The position numbers were made by a program, and so were the translations under genes. The notes under the pieces were generated by a model. The model worked only from the letters and a program-made list of their open reading frames with translations. It had not been told where the DNA came from and did no database searches. Shown here piece after piece: positions 44,105-52,486 of a DNA stretch of 64,000 bases; the stretch's first letter is position 1; every line of letters begins with the position of its first letter. Source of the DNA: Nocardia brevicatena NBRC 12119 (GTDB lineage Bacteria > Actinomycetota > Actinomycetes > Mycobacteriales > Mycobacteriaceae); contig NZ_BAFU01000037.1 in the NCBI RefSeq assembly GCF_000308495.1, positions 1 through 64,000 on the forward strand, given 5' to 3'.

Positions 44105-45019
44105 GTGATCGCGTTGTTCGCCCCTGGACAGGGCTCCCAGACACCCGGGATGCTCGAGCCGTGGCTCGACCTTCCCGGCGCACATGACCGCCTCGCGCTG
44201 TGGTCCAAGGCCTCCGGCCTGGACCTGGTCCGGCTAGGCACCACGGCCGCGGCCGAGGAGATCACCGATACCGCCGTGACCCAGCCGCTGGTCGTCGCGG
44301 CCGCGCTACTGGCCTACGCCGAGACGGACTCCGGCACGCTCGGGTCCGACGCCATCGTCGCCGGACACTCGGTCGGTGAACTCGCCGCGGCGGCCATCGC
44401 CGGCGTCATCACCGCCGACGAGGCGGTCGCCCTGGCCGCCATCCGCGGCGCGGAGATGGCCAAGGCGTGTGCACTGGAGCCCACCGGGATGTCGGCGGTG
44501 CTCGGCGGCGACGAGGACGAGGTGCTGGCCCGGCTGGCCGAACTCGACCTGGTTCCCGCCAACCGCAACGCCAAAGGGCAGATCGTGGCCGCGGGCCGGT
44601 TGGACGCGCTGGCCGAGCTGGCCGCGAACCCGCCGGAGAAGGCGCGAATCCGTGCCCTGCCGGTGGCGGGTGCCTTCCACACCGAGTTCATGGCCCCGGC
44701 CCAGGCCGCGGTGGCCGCGGCGGTGGCCGAGATCACCCCGAGTGAACCCGCCCGCACCCTGCTGTCGAACTTCGACGGCAAGCCGGTTACCTCCGGCGCG
44801 GATGCGGTCGCCAAGCTCGCCGCGCAGGTCACCCGGCCTGTCCGCTGGGACCTGTGCACCGAAACCGTCCGCGAGGCCGGCGTTTCGGCGGTGGCGGAGC
44901 TGCCGCCGGCGGGAACCCTCGTCGGCATCGCCAAGCGGGAGCTGAAAGGAACGCCGACGCTGGCGCTGAAAACCCCGGAAGACCTCCCCGGGTTGGCCGG
45001 GCTCACGAGCTCCGACTAG
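44105..45019 (+). CDS. fabD: Malonyl-CoA:ACP transacylase
   Basis: This 304-residue enzyme loads malonyl onto AcpM for the FAS-II cycle. Motifs are the opening FAPGQGSQTPGMLEPWL, the nucleophile in IVAGHSVGELAAAAIAGVIT (Ser of GHSVGE), the second catalytic His in PVAGAFHTEFMAPAQAAV, and the ending TEF...ARTLLSNFDGKPVTSG. The GTG at 44105 starts the first strand directly. It heads the operon fabD-acpM-kasA-accD6. Confidence 0.96.
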   Translation: MIALFAPGQGSQTPGMLEPWLDLPGAHDRLALWSKASGLDLVRLGTTAAAEEITDTAVTQPLVVAAALLAYAETDSGTLGSDAIVAGHSVGELAAAAIAGVITADEAVALAAIRGAEMAKACALEPTGMSAVLGGDEDEVLARLAELDLVPANRNAKGQIVAAGRLDALAELAANPPEKARIRALPVAGAFHTEFMAPAQAAVAAAVAEITPSEPARTLLSNFDGKPVTSGADAVAKLAAQVTRPVRWDLCTETVREAGVSAVAELPPAGTLVGIAKRELKGTPTLALKTPEDLPGLAGLTSSD

Positions 45020-45139
45020 CTTTCCTCCGGTCGTGCTCCGCACGGGCACGACAAATATCCCGGGTTGACGTAACCATTCGTCGGCTCGGACCGAAAAAAA
45101 CTGTAGAGCCCTACAAAGTATCAAGAAGGGAGCCACCAA

Positions 45140-45442
45140 GTGGCCGCTCTGACCCAGGAACAAATCGTCGAGGAACTCGGCAAGATCATCGAAGAGGTGA
45201 CCGGCATCGAGCCCTCCGAAGTGACCATCGAGAAGTCCTTCGTCGATGACCTGGACATCGACTCGCTGTCCATGGTCGAGATCGCGGTTCAGACCGAGGA
45301 CAAGTACGGCGTGAAGATCCCCGACGAGGATCTGGCAGGACTGAAGACCGTCGGCGACGCTGTCGCCTACATCCAGAAGCTCGAGGCCGAGAACGCCGAC
45401 AAGGCCGCTGAGCTCAAGGCCAAGTTCGACAACGCCGAGTAG
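45140..45442 (+). CDS. acpM: Meromycolate-extension acyl carrier protein
   Basis: This acidic 100-residue protein carries growing acyl chains on a phosphopantetheine arm. The attachment serine is in DDLDIDSLSMVEIAVQTEDK (residue ~41, DSLS). Compared with a usual ACP (~78 residues), it has the C-terminal extension (KLEAENADKAAELKAKFDNAE) typical of mycobacterial AcpM. The GTG at 45140 follows GGGAG. It lies 120 bp after fabD. Confidence 0.96.
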   Translation: MAALTQEQIVEELGKIIEEVTGIEPSEVTIEKSFVDDLDIDSLSMVEIAVQTEDKYGVKIPDEDLAGLKTVGDAVAYIQKLEAENADKAAELKAKFDNAE

Positions 45443-45451
45443 GGCCGACAC

Positions 45452-46702
45452 GTGACCACTCCTTCCACATTGAACGGGAACTTCCCCAATGTCGTCGTAA
45501 CGAGCCTGGCGGCGACCACGTCGATCGCGGGCGATGTCGATGCGACGTGGAAGGGACTCCTCAACGGCGAGAGCGGTATCGACGTTCTCGAGGATTCCTT
45601 CATCGAGGAGTACGACCTTCCGGTCCGCATCGGCGGCCATCTGAAGGTTCGGCCGGACACCCTGCTGAGCCGGGTCGAAACCCGACGTATGGCCTACGTC
45701 GAACAGTTGGCGACCGTGCTGGGCCGCGAGGTGTGGCGCAATGCGGGTAGCCCGGAGGTCGATCCGGACCGGCTGGGTGTGGCCATCGGCACCGGACTCG
45801 GTGGCGGCGACGCGCTCATCGATTCGGTCGACAAGCTGAAGAACGGCGGGTATCGCAAGGTTTCTCCGCTGGCCGTTCAGATGATCATGCCGAACGGTCC
45901 GTCCGCCGTGGTCGGTCTCGAGCTGAAGGCCCGGGCGGGAGTGGTCACTCCGGTCTCGGCGTGCTCATCGGGATCGGAAGCCATCGCCAACGCGTGGCGG
46001 ATGATCGTCATGGGCGATGCCGATATGGTCGTCACCGGTGGTGTCGAGGGTTTCATCGATGCCGTGCCGATCGCCGCGTTCAGCATGATGCGGGCGATGA
46101 GCACCCGAAACGACGACCCCAAGGGCGCCTCGCGCCCCTTCGACTCCGACCGCGACGGTTTCGTCTTCGGTGAGGCCGGTGCGCTCATGGTCCTGGAGAC
46201 CGAGGAGCACGCCAAGGCGCGCGGGGCCACCATCCACGCTCGTCTGCTCGGTGCCGGTATCACCTCCGACGGTTTCCACCTGGTCGCCCCCGACCCCGAG
46301 GGCGTCGGTGCCGCACGCGCCATGACCAGGGCGATTCAGTCCGCGGGGCTGACCAAGAAGGACATCACCCACATCAACGCGCACGCCACCGCCACCCCTA
46401 TCGGCGATACCGCCGAGGCGAAGGCGATCAACAAGGCCGTGGGCAACCACGCCTCGGTCTACGCGCCCAAGTCCGCACTCGGGCACTCGATCGGCGCCGT
46501 CGGCGCCCTGGAATCGGTGCTCACCGTGCTCAGTATCCAGGACGGTATCGTGCCGCCCACGCTGAATCTGGAAAACCAGGATCCGGAGATCGATCTCGAC
46601 GTGGTGCACGGCGAAGCCCGTCGCCAGGAGATCGAGTACGCGATCAACAACTCCTTCGGTTTCGGTGGGCACAACGTCGCGCTCGCCTTCGGCCGGGCCT
46701 GA
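45452..46702 (+). CDS. kasA: 3-oxoacyl-[ACP] synthase, KasA type
   Basis: This 416-residue KAS-II condensing enzyme extends acyl-AcpM with malonyl-AcpM. The Cys-His-His triad is visible: [17 protein letters not shown] (Cys), [17 protein letters not shown] (His) and [17 protein letters not shown] (His), with [15 protein letters not shown] at the end. The GTG start is ten bases after the acpM stop. No kasB paralogue follows, in line with shorter mycolic acids in Nocardia than in mycobacteria. A hairpin lies between it and accD6. Confidence 0.96.
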   Translation: MTTPSTLNGNFPNVVVTSLAATTSIAGDVDATWKGLLNGESGIDVLEDSFIEEYDLPVRIGGHLKVRPDTLLSRVETRRMAYVEQLATVLGREVWRNAGSPEVDPDRLGVAIGTGLGGGDALIDSVDKLKNGGYRKVSPLAVQMIMPNGPSAVVGLELKARAGVVTPVSACSSGSEAIANAWRMIVMGDADMVVTGGVEGFIDAVPIAAFSMMRAMSTRNDDPKGASRPFDSDRDGFVFGEAGALMVLETEEHAKARGATIHARLLGAGITSDGFHLVAPDPEGVGAARAMTRAIQSAGLTKKDITHINAHATATPIGDTAEAKAINKAVGNHASVYAPKSALGHSIGAVGALESVLTVLSIQDGIVPPTLNLENQDPEIDLDVVHGEARRQEIEYAINNSFGFGGHNVALAFGRA

Positions 46703-46729
46703 ACTCGACGCCCGACCGTATAGACGATC

Positions 46730-46769
46730 CCGGTGTGGGTCGGCCGACCATCGGTCCGACCCACACCGG
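46730..46769. terminator. Strong hairpin between kasA and accD6
   Basis: CCGGTGTGGGTCGG (46730-46743) pairs perfectly with CCGACCCACACCGG (46756-46769) around a 12-base loop. The 14-bp GC-rich stem lies 28 bp after kasA and 53 bp before the accD6 start. With no T-run it could be an actinobacterial-type terminator or an attenuator or processing site that lowers accD6 expression relative to kasA. Confidence 0.6.
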
Positions 46770-46822
46770 TCTCCGCAACCGCGGCCGTCGCAAGAGCCGT
46801 ACATACTCCAGGAGAGAACGCG

Positions 46823-48256
46823 ATGACAATTATGGCCCCCGCCGTTCGGGAGGACGCCGCGACGGACCCGCGCGATCCGCTGGGACGGCTGCAGCGATTC
46901 TTCGATCCCGGCACCGTGCTGCCGCTGCAACCGCGCGACAAGTCCGGTGTGCTCGCCGCGATCGGCGAGGTGGACGGGGTGCGCACCGTGGCCTACTGCT
47001 CCGATGCCACGGTGATGGGCGGAGCCATGGGCGTGGAGGGCTGCAAGCACATCGTCGATGCCATCGATACCGCCATTGATTCCGGGGTCCCGGTTGTGGG
47101 CCTGTGGCATTCCGGCGGCGCCCGACTGGCGGAGGGCGTGGAGGCGCTGCACGCGGTCGGCCAGGTGTTCGAGGCCATGGTTCGCGCGTCCGGGCTGGTT
47201 CCGCAGATCTCGGTGGTGCTCGGTTTCGCCGCCGGCGGCGCCGCCTACGGTCCGGCGCTCACCGATATCGTGATCATGGCCCCGGAGGGTCGGGTCTTCG
47301 TGACCGGCCCCGATGTGGTGCGCAGCGTCACCGGCGAGCAGGTGGACATGGCCACCCTCGGCGGGCCGGAGACCCACGGTAAGAAGTCGGGTGTCTGCCA
47401 TATCGTCGCCGATGACGAGGCCGACGCCATGCACCGGGCGCGCCGGTTGGTCTCGATGTTCGCCGAACAGGGCGAATTCGACATGCTCGCCGCCGAGCAC
47501 GGCAATGTCGACCTGCAGGCCATGCTGCCGGAGTCGCCGAAGCGGGCCTACGACGTGAAGCCGCTCGTGCACGAACTGCTCGACAATGTGGACGGCGAGT
47601 CCAGCTTCGAGGAACTACAGGCCGGGTACGCCCGCAGCATGGTGGTCGGCATGGGCCGGCTGGGCGGCCGCACCGTGGGCGTGCTGGCCAACAACCCGCT
47701 GCGGTTGGGCGGCTGCCTGAACTCCGAGAGCGCCGAGAAGGCAGCCCGGTTCGTGCGGCTGTGCGACGCCTTCGGCATCCCCCTGATCGTGATCACCGAT
47801 GTCCCCGGCTACCTGCCCGGTGTGGGCCAGGAGTGGGAGGGTGTGGTGCGTCGCGGCGCCAAACTCCTGCACGCCTTCGCCGAGACCCGGGTTCCGCGGG
47901 TCACCCTGGTCACCCGCAAGATCTACGGTGGCGCCTATATCGCCATGAACGCCCGCGCACTGGGCGCGACCGCGGTGTACGCGTGGCCGGGTTCCGAGGT
48001 GGCCGTGATGGGCGCCAAGGCCGCCGTCGGCATTCTGCACAAGAAGGCCCTGGCCGCGGCCCCGGAGGAGGATCGGGAGGCCCTGCACGAGCGCCTCACC
48101 GCCGAGCACGAGAAGATCGCCGGTGGCGTGGAACGGGCGCTGGCCATCGGCGTGGTCGACGAGGTGATCGACCCGGCGAAAACCCGCAGCGTGATCGCCG
48201 CCGCCCTGGCCGCCGTACCTTCGAAGCCCAGCCACCACAAGAACATCCCCCTCTGA
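46823..48256 (+). CDS. accD6: Acyl-CoA carboxylase carboxyltransferase beta subunit, AccD6 type
   Basis: This 477-residue subunit transfers carboxyl from biotin to acetyl-CoA, making malonyl-CoA for FAS-II. It shows the crotonase-like oxyanion regions VVGLWHSGGARLAEGVEALH and VVLGFAAGGAAYGPALTDIV, then CLNSESAEKAARFVRLCDAF, the carboxyltransferase signature ITDVPGYLPGVGQEWEGVVR and RKIYGGAYIAMNARALGATA VYAWPGSEVAVMGAKAAVGI. The ATG at 46823 follows CAGGAGAG. It ends the operon and is followed by a very strong hairpin. Confidence 0.96.
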   Translation: MTIMAPAVREDAATDPRDPLGRLQRFFDPGTVLPLQPRDKSGVLAAIGEVDGVRTVAYCSDATVMGGAMGVEGCKHIVDAIDTAIDSGVPVVGLWHSGGARLAEGVEALHAVGQVFEAMVRASGLVPQISVVLGFAAGGAAYGPALTDIVIMAPEGRVFVTGPDVVRSVTGEQVDMATLGGPETHGKKSGVCHIVADDEADAMHRARRLVSMFAEQGEFDMLAAEHGNVDLQAMLPESPKRAYDVKPLVHELLDNVDGESSFEELQAGYARSMVVGMGRLGGRTVGVLANNPLRLGGCLNSESAEKAARFVRLCDAFGIPLIVITDVPGYLPGVGQEWEGVVRRGAKLLHAFAETRVPRVTLVTRKIYGGAYIAMNARALGATAVYAWPGSEVAVMGAKAAVGILHKKALAAAPEEDREALHERLTAEHEKIAGGVERALAIGVVDEVIDPAKTRSVIAAALAAVPSKPSHHKNIPL

Positions 48257-48300
48257 TGCCACGGTACTGACCGAGGACCCCGCAGCGAGCCGGATCCCCA

Positions 48301-48351
48301 CGCCACGGTCGCCGCAACCTCCCGAATCGGGAGGTTGCGGCGACCGTGGCG
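48301..48351. terminator. Terminator hairpin after accD6
   Basis: A 25-bp arm starting CGCCACGGTCGCCGCAACCT at 48301 is followed, after one A, by its perfect reverse complement ending GCGGCGACCGTGGCG at 48351. It lies 45 bp after the accD6 stop. The stem is far longer than a regulatory operator needs, so transcription termination of the FAS-II operon is the simplest reading; the absence of a T-run is usual in this group. Confidence 0.8.
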
Positions 48352-48510
48352 TTCGCAGAGGAGGCGAATCGCTGCGGTGAGCGGTCGCGCGGCCGGCCGA
48401 TGCCGATATTGCGGCAAGGGAAGCAGCCGAGGTCCTGAGAACCATCCGGCAGCGACCACCCCGTACGCGACCACACCCGTGCACACCCGCACTCCGCGCG
48501 AAGCCCCCTT

Positions 48511-48658
48511 GATGCGCCGAGTCTTACGAGGCCCTCAAAGGGTTGCGGCCCGTCTCGCGTTTCAGCGCCCGAAGCGCATGCGCCGAAGGCGCGAGTCTCG
48601 GGCGCTGAAACGCGAGACCCGCCAGGGCCGCAACCCCGCGCCGCCGGAGGCGGCGCCG
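48511..48658. repeat. Dispersed intergenic repeat, copy B (inverse orientation)
   Basis: This is the reverse complement of copy A (24158-24300), differing in only a few bases and one small indel. The same internal pairs are present: GGTTGCGGCC/GGCCGCAACC, TCTCGCGTTTCAGCGCCCGA/CGGGCGCTGAAACGCGAGA and the CGCATGCGCCGAAGGCG core, ending GCGCCGCCGGAGGCGGCGCC. It stands 52 bp before the start of the orphan methyltransferase gene and after the accD6 terminator. Confidence 0.85.
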
Positions 48659-48709
48659 AACAACACAGAAGACGGCGCAAATTGAACACAGACCGGGCAG
48701 AATTCGCGC

Positions 48710-50512
48710 ATGGGATGCGACGGGGCCGGCGCCCGGGACCGCAAACGGCACGGCAGGCACTACACCCCCGTCGCGTTGGCCCGCTTTCTGGCCGGTCGGG
48801 TCGCGGCCCGGGTTCCGCGGGGGCTGCCGCTGATACAGGTGTTGGATCCCGCCTGCGGGGAGGGGGAGCTGTTGTTCGCGGTGCGGGCCGCGCTCGCGGC
48901 TCGATACCCCGATACTCCGGTCGGGTTGGTCGGTTACGACGTGGATCGGCCGGCCCTGGCGATTGCCGCGGAGCGGGCCGAGGCGAGCGGTATCGACATC
49001 GACCTGCGGGAAGGGAACTTCCTCGCCGAATTCGTCGACTTGACAGGCGAACAGTTCGACCTGGTGATCGCCAATCCGCCCTATGTGCGGACCCAACAGC
49101 TCGGCGGCGTCCAGGCACAGGTATTGAGCAGACGGTTCGGTCTGAGCGGCCGTATCGATCTCACCCATCCGTTCGTGGCCGCGCTGCCCTTGCTCATCCG
49201 ACCCGGGGGAGTGCTCGGCCTGCTGTGCGCGAACCGGTTTCTCACCACCAGGGCGGGCGCGAATCTGCGGGTGGTGTTGTCGACGCACCTGTCGCCGGTC
49301 GAGCTGTACGACTTGGGCGATACCAAGCTGTTCGAGGCGGCCGTGCTCCCGGCGGTGACGGTCGCGATCCGCGGCGCAGCCGATGGGGTGTGCCGTTATG
49401 TGTCGGTATACGAGGTGGAGTCCGGTAGGCGGGGCCGGTCCGATGTCGATGGAGCATCGGAATTCGGCGCCGAGGTGGGGGCGGATGCGGCGGGAGGGGG
49501 CCTGCCGGTGCAGGCGGACCTGTTCGCGGCGCTGGTCGGATCGCGGGACGTGCTGGTCCGATACCGGCGCCGGCTGTTCTCGGTCGAGGTCGGGACGTTG
49601 GATACGGGAGATGCCGGACGGTCCGTGTCCGTTGTTTCGGACAAGCGGCCGGACACCGGCCGGAGTGTGTGGCGGATGTCGCGGGGTGGCCGGGACGCCT
49701 GGCTCGTCGGGGTCGGCGAGCGCACCTGGAAGACATTCGGCGAGGTGGCTCGGATCCGGGTCGGGATCAAAACCAATGCCGATCGGGTCTTCATTTCCGA
49801 TCACTGGCCAGAGCCCGCGCCGGAGGCGGAGCTGCTGCGCGAGCTGATCACACATCACGATACGGCGCCCTGGCGGCTCGCGCGGGCTCGGTCGACCCGG
49901 GTGCTGTACCCGTACGACATCACCCGGCCGCATCGAGTGCCGGTGGATCTGCGGCGGTATCCGCAGGCCGCGGCCTATCTGGACACGCACCGCGAGGCCC
50001 TCCTCGCGCGGAAGTACCTCACCGCGAGTGGGCGGGAGTGGTTCGAGCACTGGGTGCCGCAGCGCCCGCATCTGTGGGGTGCGCCGAAGGTGGTGTTTCC
50101 GGATATCAGCGATCGGCCGCGATTCGCGCTGGACCGTTCGGGGGCGGTGGTGAACGGAGACTGCTACTGGATTACGCTGGCCGATCTCGCCCGCGTCGTG
50201 GGCGGCGGTCGGGCCGAGGATCTCGCCTATCTGCTGATGGGGGTGGCGAATTCGACCCTGGGGCTGCGGTTCTACGACGCGGTCTGCGGGAACCGGCTCT
50301 ATGCGGGCCGGCGTCGATGGATAACCCAGTACGTTTCGCGGTTTCCGCTACCGGATCCCGAGACCCGGCGGGCGGCCGAGGTGGTGCGCGCGGTGCGTCG
50401 CCTCGTGGAGGAACGCGAGCCCGATCCGCTGCGGTCCGCGGAGCTGGACGAACTCGTCTGGGCGTCCTTTTCCCAGGTTCCGCCCGCCCCCGGTGGTACG
50501 GGCAGGGGGTGA
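48710..50512 (+). CDS. Eco57I-type N6-adenine DNA methyltransferase, apparently orphan
   Basis: This 600-residue protein is a class-I SAM methyltransferase of the Eco57I/type II-type IIG-like family. Motif I is DPACGEGELLFAVRAALAAR, GYDVDRPALAIA is motif II, the catalytic motif IV is DLVIANPPYVRTQQL, and DLTHPFVAALPLLIRPGGVL GLLCANRFLTT follows. A central part and the C-terminal target-recognition-like region (KVVFPDISDRPRFALDRSGA VVNGD, LAYLLMGVANSTLGLRFYDA) complete it. No nuclease motif (PD-ExK) and no adjacent restriction gene is visible. The dispersed repeat directly upstream and the insertion between core blocks suggest acquisition. The ATG at 48710 has a weak ribosome-binding site. Confidence 0.85.
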   Translation: MGCDGAGARDRKRHGRHYTPVALARFLAGRVAARVPRGLPLIQVLDPACGEGELLFAVRAALAARYPDTPVGLVGYDVDRPALAIAAERAEASGIDIDLREGNFLAEFVDLTGEQFDLVIANPPYVRTQQLGGVQAQVLSRRFGLSGRIDLTHPFVAALPLLIRPGGVLGLLCANRFLTTRAGANLRVVLSTHLSPVELYDLGDTKLFEAAVLPAVTVAIRGAADGVCRYVSVYEVESGRRGRSDVDGASEFGAEVGADAAGGGLPVQADLFAALVGSRDVLVRYRRRLFSVEVGTLDTGDAGRSVSVVSDKRPDTGRSVWRMSRGGRDAWLVGVGERTWKTFGEVARIRVGIKTNADRVFISDHWPEPAPEAELLRELITHHDTAPWRLARARSTRVLYPYDITRPHRVPVDLRRYPQAAAYLDTHREALLARKYLTASGREWFEHWVPQRPHLWGAPKVVFPDISDRPRFALDRSGAVVNGDCYWITLADLARVVGGGRAEDLAYLLMGVANSTLGLRFYDAVCGNRLYAGRRRWITQYVSRFPLPDPETRRAAEVVRAVRRLVEEREPDPLRSAELDELVWASFSQVPPAPGGTGRG

Positions 50513-50526
50513 GGCGGACCGTGGCC

Positions 50527-51141
50527 TCAGGAAGCGCTGGTGCCGACCATGGGCAGTAGGGTGCGGCGGGCGAAATCACGTCCGGCGGCCTCGTCGTCGA
50601 GGGGGATGAGGCCATCGGGGGTCAGCGCCAGCGACAGCGCGAGTCGGGCCATGATCTCGGCGACCAGGTCGGCGTCGAAGTTGTCGTCGCCGTTGTGCAG
50701 TTCCCGCAGCTTTCCGGCCAGGTAGCGGCGCCCGACAGCGAGTATCGGACCGGCCTCGGTGGTGAGTTTGGGCAGGACCAGATCGGGTTCGGTGCGCAGC
50801 AGGCGCAGCAGCAGGGGGTTGCCGGCGATGGCCGAGATGAAGGCCACGAAGATCTCGACGAGCTGGTTCTCGGTGCCCTCCACGGTACGCACCCGGTTGT
50901 CGATCGTGGCGACGAAACGTTGGGCCTCCCGCGCCATTACCGCCTCGACCAGATCATTCTTGGATTCGAATCGGCGGTACAGGGTGGCGGGGCTTATCCC
51001 GGCGCGTCGAGCGATCTCGCCCATACTGGTGCGCTTGATGCCGAAGTCCAGAAATGCCGAGAGCGCGCTCTCCAGCACCTTTGCGCCGTCGGTGACGGGA
51101 TCGGCGAGGATGCGCTGCAGGAGTGGCGGGTCGGTCGGCAT
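50527..51141 (-). CDS. TetR-family transcriptional regulator
   Basis: This 204-residue repressor has the TetR N-terminal HTH (VLESALSAFLDFGIKRTSMG EIARRAGISPATLYRRFESK NDLVEAVM, residues ~22-69) and a helical ligand domain rich in Leu and Arg (AIAGNPLLLRLLRTEPDLVL, DFDADLVAEIMARLALSLAL). The ATG at 51141 is the first in frame. It is convergent with the methyltransferase gene, and no obvious target gene is divergent from it; the 350 bases beyond are non-coding. Confidence 0.92.
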   Translation of the reverse strand: MPTDPPLLQRILADPVTDGAKVLESALSAFLDFGIKRTSMGEIARRAGISPATLYRRFESKNDLVEAVMAREAQRFVATIDNRVRTVEGTENQLVEIFVAFISAIAGNPLLLRLLRTEPDLVLPKLTTEAGPILAVGRRYLAGKLRELHNGDDNFDADLVAEIMARLALSLALTPDGLIPLDDEAAGRDFARRTLLPMVGTSAS

Positions 51142-51490
51142 GGTTACTCCACCCTAGCCGACCCGGTCACGGACGTAGTATGGCGTTCCGGGCGGCGCGT
51201 ATGGGGGCCGGCGCGAACAGGGTTGTTCAGGGACGGCGATGGCGACGAAGTGAATAACGGTCGAATGCTTCTCCGGTATTCCGGGGCGGTGATCGCCTGG
51301 GGGCCGCGCAGAAACCGTTCGTGCCGCCGACCCATATTCTGCGCCGTCCGCGTTCGCTCGCCGACGACGATGCCGCTGGGCCCGTATACGACGACCGGAC
51401 CGGTGACGGCCACGTTCGAGGTGGGAGCGGCGGCCGCCCTCAGGTATCAGTGCCGGGCGGCGGGCCGGTCGCGTGGCCCGCCGCCCGGTG
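51142..51490. other. Intergenic region without a gene
   Basis: About 350 bases upstream of the TetR gene contain only shadow frames. One reverse frame (VVVYGPSGIVVGERTRTAQN) is smooth for ~30 codons but has no start or family. TetR autoregulatory sites may be here; no clear palindrome stood out. Confidence 0.3.
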
Positions 51491-51676
51491 TTATCGCTGC
51501 GCCAGGTCGAGTTCGGCCATTTCCCGTTCGATCGCATTGGCGGCGAAATCCACCCCGTCGGCACGTAATTCGTGGACACGTCGTTGCAGTGCCTCCAGAC
51601 CGCCGGGCTGGGCGGCTATATCGGCGACACTGATCCGCCCCGTCGGCCGGCACATGCCGGACTGCTTGTACGCCAC
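51491..51676 (-). CDS. Small hypothetical protein, 61 residues
   Basis: From GTG 51676 behind GGGAGG (with five bases spacing) the frame reads AYKQSGMCRPTGRISVADIA, AQPGGLEALQRRVHELRADG and VDFAANAIEREMAELDLAQR. The composition is that of a soluble helical protein, and the strong ribosome-binding site supports it. It may be a small regulator or partner protein. No family is recognised. It is convergent with nothing and lies 120-150 bp from the gamma-carbonic anhydrase gene. Confidence 0.6.
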   Translation of the reverse strand: MAYKQSGMCRPTGRISVADIAAQPGGLEALQRRVHELRADGVDFAANAIEREMAELDLAQR

Positions 51677-51840
51677 CGTGAACCTCCCTGCTTGCACGCT
51701 CGCGTGCCCGTCCGTGTGGGCTCATCCGTTCAGCGCTACAAGCCGCACGACGACCGTGTCGGCAGGAGGCCCGATCACCCGGGCACGCTGTCGCTATGGT
51801 AACAGTCGAAACCTACTGGTCGCTTGTCCATTTGGGAGTG

Positions 51841-52368
51841 TTACAGAACCTTTGCCGACCGATGCTCGGACATATGGTGCAGATAGACCGCGCTGTTCAA
51901 CCGAATCCCGTCCTGCTGGGCGTCGGTGAGCTCGCGGCGCACCTTGCCCGGCACGCCGGCCACCAGCGAGCCGGGCGGAATGCGCGCACCCTCCGGGACC
52001 AGCGCGTTGGCCGCGATCAGACTGCCCTTGCCGATCACCGCGCCGTTGAGCACCGTCGCGCCCATCCCGATCAGGCAGTCGTCCTCGACGGTGCAGCCGT
52101 GCAGGATGGCATTGTGGCCCACCGAGACACCCGTGCCCACGGTGGTGGGGAAACCCGGATCGGCGTGCAGAACACAGCCGTCCTGGATATTGCTGTGGGC
52201 GCCGACGGTGATCAGCTCGGTATCACCGCGCAGTACCGCGTTGTACCAGATGCTCACCTCGGCCCCGAGGCGTACCTTGCCGATCACCGAGGCGTTCGGT
52301 GCGATCCAGGCGGTCTCCTCGACCTCGGGGCGGTGTCCGCTGACTTCGATCTCCATGGAAGGAAACAT
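51841..52368 (-). CDS. Gamma-carbonic anhydrase family hexapeptide protein
   Basis: This 175-residue protein consists of left-handed beta-helix hexapeptide repeats (APNASVIGKVRLGAEVSIWY, LRGDTELITVGAHSNIQDGC, GVSVGHNAILHGCTVEDDCL, IGMGATVLNGAVIGKGSLIA). Three His positions for zinc (in AHSNIQD, LHADPG and VGHNAILHG) are kept. It is probably a carbonic anhydrase-like or acyltransferase-like trimer; the exact activity is unproven for this subfamily. Starts at 52368 (MFPSMEIEV) or 52356 are possible. It is divergent from ald. Confidence 0.85.
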   Translation of the reverse strand: MFPSMEIEVSGHRPEVEETAWIAPNASVIGKVRLGAEVSIWYNAVLRGDTELITVGAHSNIQDGCVLHADPGFPTTVGTGVSVGHNAILHGCTVEDDCLIGMGATVLNGAVIGKGSLIAANALVPEGARIPPGSLVAGVPGKVRRELTDAQQDGIRLNSAVYLHHMSEHRSAKVL

Positions 52369-52486
52369 AGCCCGATCGGAATATGGCGGCGGCACAGCAC
52401 TGTCGTGGTAGGGCCGCGCCCACCGCGCGCACGACCCACGCGCCGCGGTCCGTGACCTCGCCCGTCCCGTGGACGACGATGACGGT

